From: Synergistaceae bacterium
Lineage (GTDB): Bacteria > Synergistota > Synergistia > Synergistales > Synergistaceae
Direction of reading: 5' to 3'
Assembly: GCA_031274115.1 (NCBI GenBank)
Contig: JAISQP010000188.1
Location: forward strand, 1 to 9,363
DNA length: 9,363 nt
The notes beneath the pieces are model-generated. The model made no database searches. It had not been told where the DNA came from and was given only the letters and a program-made list of their open reading frames with translations. Within the stretch, counting starts at the first letter, position 1; each line of letters begins with the position of its first letter. Below are positions 1-5,205 of this stretch, one piece after another. A program made the translations under genes and the position numbers.

Positions 1-68
1 CTCTTCAATATGACAACCCCAATCATCGGTAGTTAGGAGTGCGAAAAAATAATAACACGAGTTAGGCG

Positions 69-94
69 TCTTCGCGCAAGCGAAAAGGCGAAGA
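69..94 (+). terminator. Weak candidate terminator for a plus-strand gene entering from the left
   Basis: Seven-base arms TCTTCGC/GCGAAGA enclose 12 bases and are followed on the plus strand by AATTTT. A competing small stem CGC-GCAA-GCG (73–82) overlaps it. Two plus-strand frames reach stops at 32 and 36, so a gene to the left could end just before this hairpin, but too little is visible to identify one. Confidence 0.25.
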
Positions 95-203
95 AATTTT
101 AAAATCCACAAAAATTTTCCAGGAAATAAAGCGCGCCGAAGAAGATCGAAAACGACGAGCCGGAGAGCGTCATGGACGCCTTCTTACGCCGGGCGCGCAA
201 AGA

Positions 204-234
204 ACAGGAGCCCGGTCGGTCGGCGGGCTCCTGT
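204..234 (-). terminator. Strong hairpin, possible terminator of the mod transcript
   Basis: Perfect 11-base arms ACAGGAGCCCG/CGGGCTCCTGT enclose a 9-base loop. On the minus strand the stem is followed by TCTTT, a modest T-tract; on the plus strand no T-run follows. It lies about 285 bases beyond the modD stop, which is far but no gene intervenes. The stem is certain; the terminator role is inference. Confidence 0.45.
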
Positions 235-324
235 CGAATAGAAGGGTTGTTAATACTCACGGGTCAAAGAAAAACCCAAGAGGCGAAACGGAGGAGAAAT
301 ACATGATCCTATTGCTTAAATGCA

Positions 325-354
325 ACGCAATTGCGTAAAGTGATATTATCACTT
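325..354. promoter_or_regulatory. Two adjacent palindromes, possible operator or small-RNA stems
   Basis: ACGCAATTGCGT (325–336) is a perfect 12-base palindrome, and AAGTGATA-T-TATCACTT (338–354) follows one base later. They lie in AT-rich, gene-free DNA. Weak promoter-like hexamers surround them: on the minus strand TTGAAT then TAATAT with a 17-base gap; on the plus strand TTGCGT then TATATC with a 17-base gap. A plus-strand micro-ORF (303–338, 11 codons, beginning MILLLK) with GGAGGAG six bases upstream overlaps the first palindrome. Any of these could be chance; the palindromes themselves are clearly present. Confidence 0.3.
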
Positions 355-519
355 ATATCTCGAAGATTCAATAGTCGCCGATAAAAAGCAAGATAAACAG
401 CCAAACGCATACAAATTCCTCATATTTCAATGCAGCGTCACGTTTGTCGCGTCAAATTCAACTCTGTTTTTGTCTCAAACACTTCGGAAGGAAGACAAGA
501 AATTGCGGCGCCGGCATAC

Positions 520-1377
520 TCAGCGAGGTTCTGGCGGCTTAACCGTAAATTTCATTTTTATATCCTCGGGTTTGCCGAAGTAGACCCACGACGTCACGAG
601 CACGTCCACTCCGGACGCGGCATAGTCGTAGGCGTTATCGGCGTTTATGCCTCCGGCGGCGAGAATTTTCACGTCCAAGTTAGCGTCTCTCAACCTGCGG
701 ACGAGGCCGCACAATTCCTCCGAAGAGAAGCGCTCGCACTGAACTGCGTCGGCGCCTGCGGACGCGAAGGCAAAAGCTTCATCCGGATCGCTGGCTTCAA
801 CAGCGATTTTTCTTTCGGGAAATCGGGCCGCCATTTTCCGTATCATTTGTATGAAACCCTCCGAACCGCCCGTGAAAACCCTGTGCTGATCGAAGACGAG
901 AATCGAGTCTGAGAGTCCGAGGCGATGAGGCGAAGCGCCGCCGGCTAGGGCCGCCTTTAAAGAAAGCAGCTTCGAACCTGGAAAGTGTTTTCTCGTAACC
1001 GACACCTCGATGCCCGGCGATGCCCGGCGCGCGTTTCGCAACATCTCCGCGCACCTCGTGGCAATCCCGGACGAGTACTCCATTATATTCTGAGCCACTT
1101 TATAGACGGCGTGCAGTTGGTCCGCGCTTCCTTGCGCTTTCATACATATTGTCCCGCCATCCAGCCAGTCTCCGCTCTTGCGGAACAGCTCCGCGCGCGC
1201 GCCGACCCTTCTGAATACGCGGGCAGCCTCCTCCAAGCCGGCTACTACGCATGCGCGTTTTGGGAAACACTCGATTTCGCCTTCGCCGCCGATTCTGAGC
1301 GCCTCGGAAGTCAGATCGAAGATGTGCAGATCCTCCGATATAAGATTGTCAATAAAAGAATCTGGGATAAAAAACAT
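520..1377 (-). CDS. modD: ModD, quinolinate phosphoribosyltransferase-like protein of molybdenum operons
   Basis: A 285-residue homologue of NadC (nicotinate-nucleotide pyrophosphorylase) of the ModD subgroup. It shows the shared phosphoribosyltransferase features: SGIATR (103–108), VTRKHFPGSK (127–136), LAGGASPHRLGLSD (144–157) and a VFDQHR segment (161–166) in place of the K-D-N-H of NadC. The C-terminal half has the barrel strands KIAVEASD, ADAVQCERFS, KILAAGGINADNA and GVDVLVTSW. The TRK-x-FPG and DQHR variants are typical of ModD. Its position at the end of a modCAB operon makes a role in molybdenum or tungsten use likely, but its biochemical function is not established to my knowledge. 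The start at 1377 has GAGGGAG directly upstream, and only nine bases separate it from modB. True NadC activity in NAD synthesis is the alternative, less favoured by context. Confidence 0.9.
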   Translation of the reverse strand: MFFIPDSFIDNLISEDLHIFDLTSEALRIGGEGEIECFPKRACVVAGLEEAARVFRRVGARAELFRKSGDWLDGGTICMKAQGSADQLHAVYKVAQNIMEYSSGIATRCAEMLRNARRASPGIEVSVTRKHFPGSKLLSLKAALAGGASPHRLGLSDSILVFDQHRVFTGGSEGFIQMIRKMAARFPERKIAVEASDPDEAFAFASAGADAVQCERFSSEELCGLVRRLRDANLDVKILAAGGINADNAYDYAASGVDVLVTSWVYFGKPEDIKMKFTVKPPEPR

Positions 1378-1386
1378 GCTCCCTCG

Positions 1387-2046
1387 TCAAATCTCCTTCA
1401 TTCGATATTTTTCGAGCAGAACGTAGAGAACCAGCCCAACTACCGCGAGAATCGCGCAGAGCCTCATCGCGGCGTCGAAATCCCCGCGCGAAACGCTGTT
1501 GTATATCTCGAGCGAGAGCGTGTTAGTCCTGCCAGCTATGTTGCCGCCTATCATCATCGTGATGCCGACCTCCCCGGAAGCTCTGGCGACCCCGAGAAGC
1601 AACCCGGAGACAAGAGTATTGCCGACTTGCGGAATAGTAATCAGCAAAAATGCCTTAAGCGGCCCGCACCCTGCCGTGCGAGCCGCCTCCTCGAGACGGA
1701 TCACCTCGATCTTCTCCATAGCGGCCTGAAGAGGGCGCGCCACCATGGGCAGCCCAGCGATAAACGCGGCCAGCACGACGGCGAACTGAGAGAAGACGAC
1801 GCGAACGCCGAAAAGCCCGAGCGGTCTGCCAATGGGCCCATTTCTCCCCAGGAGCGTGAGAAGCATGAAGCCCATGGCTATCGGAGGAAAGACGAGCGGC
1901 AGCGTAATAAAAAAAGAGACGGTCCGGCTCGCGAACGAACGGGACCGGCTCCCCCAATAAGCAAGCGGAAGCCCGAGGACGATAAAGAGCGCAAGGCAAA
2001 GAACGCAGACGCGCAGAGAGAGCAGAATTGGAAACGACAACGCCAT
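1387..2046 (-). CDS. modB: Molybdate ABC transporter permease (ModB)
   Basis: A 219-residue inner-membrane permease, normal length for ModB. Hydrophobic segments lie at about residues 6–30, 43–67, 83–104, 133–155 and 193–212, consistent with five membrane spans. The cytoplasmic EAA loop that docks on the ATPase is clear at about 119–138 (EEAARTAGCGPLKAFLLITI), followed by the family's VARASGEVG and TMMIGGNIAGRTNTLSLEIYN stretch, which is very characteristic of ModB. The start at 2046 has AAGGACGG about five bases upstream. It sits 69 bases after modA, the widest gap in the operon, and its TGA lies nine bases before the modD start. Identification is strong. Confidence 0.93.
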   Translation of the reverse strand: MALSFPILLSLRVCVLCLALFIVLGLPLAYWGSRSRSFASRTVSFFITLPLVFPPIAMGFMLLTLLGRNGPIGRPLGLFGVRVVFSQFAVVLAAFIAGLPMVARPLQAAMEKIEVIRLEEAARTAGCGPLKAFLLITIPQVGNTLVSGLLLGVARASGEVGITMMIGGNIAGRTNTLSLEIYNSVSRGDFDAAMRLCAILAVVGLVLYVLLEKYRMKEI

Positions 2047-2115
2047 TACTGCCGTCCTTTTGCTAAAACCCGTCTTTGCGCGGCCATCCAGGGCTCTCCA
2101 TCGTCATCTGTTTTT

Positions 2116-2859
2116 CTACCATATTCCGTTTTTCTTCAAAATTTCCTTCCCCTTCTCGCCGCGCAGGAACTCCAGAAACTTCGCGACTTCGGGATCCTTT
2201 CCGTTTCCCTTCACAACCGCCGCCACCATTTCGAGCGACGGATATCCCTCCGCTATCTCGATCCAGCCCCCGACTTTATCCCCTCCGTTTATCACCATCA
2301 CGCGGTTCACAAAACCGGCGTCCATCTCGCCGGAGGAGAGGTACGCGAAAACCTGCGGAACCGATGAGACGACAGAGAGCTTGCCCTCGATATTTTTGCC
2401 GATCCCGGACGATTCGAGAAATTTGCTGGCGGCCCTGCCGTATATCGCGGACTTCGAGTCCGGGTGGCAGACGGACTTCACATCGGGTTTTTCGAGATCC
2501 TTGGGGCTCTCGATCTTTATGCCCTTCCGCCACGCGAGCACAAGGAGCGTGTCGCCGAGACTTTCCATCGCGTCGAACTCTACGCCCTGCGACATCTCCT
2601 CGAGAGACCCCTTGTCGGATATGACTACGTTCACGTCGCTGCCCTGCTTTATCTGCATCAGCATCTGTCCGATGTGCCCGCCGTACATCTCCTCTATAGT
2701 CCCTCCGCTCTCGCGGAACGCGCTGCTCAGCTCCTCCACCATCGTCTTGTAACCAGCCCCCGTCGTGATCCTCACGCCATCGGCAAACGCGGCGCCGGAC
2801 AAAATAAGAAGCGCGGATACACATACGAAAACCGAAAAAAATTTTCTCGTCACGCTCAT
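2116..2859 (-). CDS. modA: Molybdate ABC transporter substrate-binding protein (ModA-like)
   Basis: A 247-residue secreted binding protein that would capture molybdate or tungstate outside the cytoplasmic membrane. It has a classical signal peptide: basic start MSVTRK, hydrophobic core FVCVSALLILSG, cleavage likely after AFA at residue 26; no lipobox Cys is present. The mature part begins VRITTGAGYKTMVEELSSAF, a version of the ModA N-terminus, followed by GGHIGQMLMQIKQGSDVNVVIS, which corresponds to the G-S-x-x-L-x-x-QI-x-x-GAPADVF-S segment of the family. A late CHPDSKSAIYGRAA and an AYLSSGEMDAGFVNRV stretch also fit. I chose ATG 2859 because AAGGA lies 11 bases upstream; the ATG at 2871 overlaps that site. 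The gene lies between modC and modB. The oxyanion preferred (Mo or W) cannot be read from sequence. Confidence 0.87.
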   Translation of the reverse strand: MSVTRKFFSVFVCVSALLILSGAAFADGVRITTGAGYKTMVEELSSAFRESGGTIEEMYGGHIGQMLMQIKQGSDVNVVISDKGSLEEMSQGVEFDAMESLGDTLLVLAWRKGIKIESPKDLEKPDVKSVCHPDSKSAIYGRAASKFLESSGIGKNIEGKLSVVSSVPQVFAYLSSGEMDAGFVNRVMVINGGDKVGGWIEIAEGYPSLEMVAAVVKGNGKDPEVAKFLEFLRGEKGKEILKKNGIW

Positions 2860-2889
2860 GATCGACCACATCCTTTCTGAATTTTTGAT

Positions 2890-2904
2890 GACGAAACCTT
2901 CGTC
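2890..2904. other. Small hairpin in the modC–modA spacer
   Basis: Perfect 6-base arms GACGAA/TTCGTC surround a 3-base loop in the 61-base gap between modC and modA. No T-tract follows on the minus strand, so it is not a terminator. It could mark a processing or stability point separating modC from the more abundant binding protein message, but a stem this short may be chance. Confidence 0.25.
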
Positions 2905-2920
2905 GCGGCGCTGGCGTATT

Positions 2921-3586
2921 CTACTTCAGCGACAAGATCGATTCCGCTCTTCCGCCGCTGATCAGCAGCACTCTGTCGGCCAGCCGCGACAGCTCCTCTT
3001 TGGAATGAGTGACGTAGATAACCGGTATGCCGAAATTTTGCGGTATTGAAGCTATATACTCGATCAAATCCTCCTTTCTTTCGATGTCCAGCGATGACAG
3101 CGGTTCGTCCATCAGCAGAAACGATTCGCAGGAGAGGAGCGCCCTGCCGATCGCGACGCGCTGGCTCTCGCCTCCGGACAGGGAGTTTGGCCTCCGTTCG
3201 AGAAGGCTCCCGACTCCCAGAACTTCGACGACTTTTTGGAAGAAAGACTCGTCAAACCGTCTGCCGCAAAAACGCGGGCCAAAGAGGATATTGTTCCTCA
3301 CCGACAAATGCGGAAAAAGACGGCACTGCTGAAAGACATAGCCCAACCCGCGCTTCTCGGGAGGAAGGGAAAATTTCCTCCCGGAGCTGAAAAACTCTCT
3401 TCCTCCGCATGATATGACGCCCTGATCGGGACGAACGAGCCCCGCGATCATGTTTACGAGGGTGGTCTTGCCCGCTCCGGATTTTCCGAAAAAAACCGTG
3501 ATCCCGGTCGGGTCAAGAGAAAAATCCATATCCATCGCGAATTCGCCGAAGTTCTTTTTAACTCGGACCTCAAGCAAGGACCTCAC
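2921..3586 (-). CDS. modC: Molybdate-type ABC transporter ATP-binding protein (ModC-like, short form)
   Basis: A 221-residue ABC ATPase that should power the ModB permease on the cytoplasmic face. It has Walker A GKSGAGKTT (about 34–42), Q-loop Gln in VFQQ (about 86), signature LSGGESQR (136–143), Walker B FLLMDEP with the catalytic Glu161, D-loop SSLD and H-loop His194 (YVTHS). The PPEKRGLGYVFQ and LFPHLSVRNN segments are typical of ModC and relatives. At 221 residues it ends soon after the ATPase domain and lacks the C-terminal TOBE/Mop oxyanion-binding domain found in E. coli ModC (about 350 residues). The start is a GTG at 3586 with a weak ribosome-binding site; a TTG at 3577 is possible. 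It is the first gene after the putative promoter, so it leads the operon. The assignment as ModC relies partly on the modA and modB neighbours. Confidence 0.88.
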   Translation of the reverse strand: MRSLLEVRVKKNFGEFAMDMDFSLDPTGITVFFGKSGAGKTTLVNMIAGLVRPDQGVISCGGREFFSSGRKFSLPPEKRGLGYVFQQCRLFPHLSVRNNILFGPRFCGRRFDESFFQKVVEVLGVGSLLERRPNSLSGGESQRVAIGRALLSCESFLLMDEPLSSLDIERKEDLIEYIASIPQNFGIPVIYVTHSKEELSRLADRVLLISGGRAESILSLK

Positions 3587-3604
3587 CGCCGTGAATGAGA
3601 TAAC

Positions 3605-3624
3605 TGCAATTATATTGCATTATA
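3605..3624 (-). promoter_or_regulatory. Putative mod operon promoter (-10 boxes) with overlapping operator palindrome
   Basis: Read on the minus strand, two perfect TATAAT boxes occur at 3624–3619 and 3614–3609, upstream of the modC start at 3586. A perfect inverted repeat TGCAAT-TAT-ATTGCA (3605–3619) covers the second box and touches the first, the usual position for a repressor site. No good -35 hexamer sits at 17 bases; TGGTAA (3637–3632) before the second box matches only 3 of 6 positions. A TTGACG at 3657–3652 is too far away (27 bases) from the first box. A 6-base direct repeat AGGTTG on the plus strand at 3624 and 3644 (20 bases apart) could be an activator site. The oxyanion-responsive regulator is not identified, and the motif does not match the E. 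coli ModE site as I know it. Confidence 0.45.
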
Positions 3625-3680
3625 GGTTGTTTTACCACTCGCGAGGTTGGCCGTCAAACCATAGGCAAGACCTCCAATAA

Positions 3681-3768
3681 GTTTTTCCTTTCACCCGCAG
3701 GGTGAAAGGAAAAACTATTACGGGGGTCCGGGGGACTCAGTCCCCCGGCGGGTGTGGGTGGAACCCAC
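3681..3768. repeat. Cluster of three palindromes, probable dispersed extragenic repeat
   Basis: Three hairpin-forming units lie in a row in the spacer between the TupA-like gene and the mod operon. The first (3681–3715) has perfect 16-base arms GTTTTTCCTTTCACCC around GCA. The second (3728–3748) has perfect 10-base arms CCGGGGGACT around one base. The third (3754–3768) has 6-base arms GTGGGT around GGA. Neither side has a proper T-tract right after a stem, so none is a convincing intrinsic terminator, although the first could still slow polymerase. The compact series of G/C-rich stems with a GGGGTCC-type lead is typical of repeated extragenic elements in many bacterial genomes. That it is repeated elsewhere in this genome is inference. 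Confidence 0.5.
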
Positions 3769-3797
3769 GGTCTTGAGCCTGCGGTTTAGGATTGGCG

Positions 3798-4676
3798 TTA
3801 TTTTAAAGGAGGGACGGGTCTGAATGGTTTCAATCCGCCGATGTCGAAGGATCTGATAATTTCGCGGGCTTCATTGCCGCTGAACCAGACCGCGAACCCT
3901 TCGGCGGCCTCGGCGCGCGCTCTCTTGAAGGCTGAGCCTTTGACAACGCACAGAAAACAGCTCTTGTATTCTCCGGTCCCAGCGATTTTCTCCAGCTCAG
4001 GCGTCTGCATTGTATTAGAGTATTGGGCGAAAGACGCCTCCCCGATCAGGACGAAGGCTTTCTCTTCGCCGGCCTGAAACAGCGCGGTGACGTCGTCGCG
4101 GCTCGACTCCACATACTGCCGGTTGCCCTCGGGGTTCATGATGCCGGCGTTTTTCCACAGGCTAAGCTCTGTTCGCACCGCCCATTCGTTTCGAAGCAAG
4201 GAGAAAAATGGCAGGTTTTCGGAAAAAATTTATTTCATCGCGTCCAGTGCGCTCATACCTGAAAATTCACTGCTCCCGATGGGTCCCGCCAGGATGATCT
4301 CCTCTTCGAATACCGGAGAAAAACTCTTCAATAGCCCCTGCCCGAACGCGTTTCGGACTATTGAGCCGTCACTCGAGAACCATATATCGTAATCCCCGCT
4401 CTCGCCGACGACTTTCAGGTTCGCGCGGTCCGCCTCAGTCTCGGAGGGCAGTGATCGCCACAGCGACGGCCGCTTCTCAGCGCTTTCAAAAGATCTGTTC
4501 AGCGCCATAAGCAAAAACTGAGCCGAGGGGGAGTTTGAAAATTCCGCCACCCTTACCGCGTTCTCCCTACCGCCCTCGTCATATGCGAACGCATCGGGAC
4601 CGGAGAAAAGAAGCAGCGCGGATAAAACGATCATCGCGCCAAATAGCCCTCTCATGTCAAGCTCATAGGTTCTCAT
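3798..4676 (-). pseudogene. TupA-like (tungstate-type) periplasmic binding protein gene interrupted by an in-frame TAA
   Basis: The frame begins at ATG 4676, with AGAGGA five bases upstream, and encodes a signal peptide (hydrophobic AMIVLSALLLF, cleavage likely after DAFA). It then runs to a TAA at 4232–4230 after 148 codons. The same frame continues without any shift for a further 143 codons to a TAA at 3800–3798. The two parts join into one continuous TupA/PBP-like protein: DYDIWFSSDG, EEIILAGPIGSSEF, then after the stop ENLPFF, ELSLWKNAGI-x-NPEG and a YVESSRDDVTALFQAGEEKAFVLIGEAS stretch matching the family's W-Y-x-E...Q-x-M...A...YTL-D segment. Total length (about 292 codons) is normal. 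No ribosome-binding site follows the TAA, so reinitiation is unlikely. The gene is therefore either a recent nonsense pseudogene, an assembly error, or genuinely truncated. No TupB or TupC genes are adjacent. Ligand specificity is inferred from the family only. Confidence 0.8.
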
Positions 4677-4687
4677 GGTTTCCTCTA

Positions 4688-5188
4688 TTATTTCCCCCTG
4701 GCCTTGTTTCGAATTCTCTGAAGAGCGTTATCGACTTTTTTCCGCTCGCACTTCAGGAAAAAAGCGGCGTCCGTCACGCTCCCCTCGCGCAGATAGGCGT
4801 GGAGCACGCTCTTTTCTAACGAACTGAGGCTGTTTAAAAGCCCCGTCAGCGCCTCTCCGATCTCTATTCTCTCCTGATGCCCGCCGTCAGCCGCGGCAGA
4901 CGCGTCGAGTTCAGACGTCTGAGCGTCGAACGCCTCCTCGTCCAGCAGCAATTCCTGCCAACTGCGCCTGAGGTAGGAGATCATCCGGTTCCTGGCGCAC
5001 GTCCGAACGTAGCCTTCGATGCTCCCTCGATCTGGGTCGTACGTTCCGAGCGCGCGTAAGGCGGCGATGATTCCCTCCTGGACCAGATCTTCCCTCGTGA
5101 ACAGGTCGTCTGAGAGTCTGCGAGCTTCACTCATCACGACGGGAATAAACGATTCTATCTCCGCTATGTTACCGGCGCGCCTCATCAT
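4688..5188 (-). CDS. Small sigma-70 family RNA polymerase sigma factor, SigH-like
   Basis: A 166-residue protein with the two-domain layout of alternative sigma factors. Residues about 15–75 form region 2 (core binding and -10 recognition), including DLVQEGIIAALRALGTYDPDRGS and the YVRTCARNRMISYLRR segment. A loose acidic and alanine-rich linker covers about 76–112. Residues about 115–165 form region 4 (LSSLEKSVLHAYL, then an HTH ending KVDNALQRIRNKARGK). The DNALQR-x-(R/K)-x-K ending is like that of Spo0H/SigH. No anti-sigma factor gene lies beside it. It starts 17 bases after pdp, on one of two tandem ATGs (5188 or 5185), without a clear ribosome-binding site. It ends 11 bases before the TupA-like gene. 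Bacillota often carry sigF after a xerD–punA block, but this protein resembles SigH more and lacks the spoIIAA/AB partners. Family membership is secure; the regulon is unknown. Confidence 0.85.
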   Translation of the reverse strand: MMRRAGNIAEIESFIPVVMSEARRLSDDLFTREDLVQEGIIAALRALGTYDPDRGSIEGYVRTCARNRMISYLRRSWQELLLDEEAFDAQTSELDASAAADGGHQERIEIGEALTGLLNSLSSLEKSVLHAYLREGSVTDAAFFLKCERKKVDNALQRIRNKARGK

Positions 5189-5205
5189 CGTGTTCAGTCA
5201 ACCCG

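Larger units (their letters stand above)
1..519. other. Gene-free stretch left of modD
   Basis: No convincing protein gene was found in either strand. The stretch is visibly richer in A and T than the coding DNA to its right, apart from a G/C-rich patch at about 130–235. It contains the two hairpins and the palindrome pair listed separately. A plus-strand frame is open from 66 to 338 but has no start codon with a ribosome-binding site until the 11-codon micro-ORF at 303. It may be a 3' intergenic region between converging transcripts or hold a small RNA. Confidence 0.5.

Noticed and set aside
1..28. Minus-strand frame starting MIGVVILK and leaving the window
   Set aside because: Only nine codons are visible, with no ribosome-binding site; cannot be supported.
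130..306. Plus-strand frame reading KIENDEPESVMDAFLRRARK, vaguely like the start of ribosomal protein S21
   Set aside because: The resemblance covers only about 15 residues, the expected S21 continuation is missing, and there is no proper start codon; likely chance.
985..2367. Long plus-strand open frame (460 codons) across modD, modB and modA
   Set aside because: It lies opposite three well-identified genes, has low-complexity Arg/Pro/Glu-rich content and no recognisable domain; it is a GC-driven antisense shadow.
3681..3715. Intrinsic terminator for the salvage operon
   Set aside because: The stem is strong, but no T-run follows on the minus strand (CTTATTGG), and the neighbouring palindromes suggest a repeat element instead.
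3798..4199. Second half of the TupA-like frame as an independent gene starting at a TTG
   Set aside because: There is no ribosome-binding site upstream, no signal peptide, and the sequence is the missing C-terminal half of the upstream frame.
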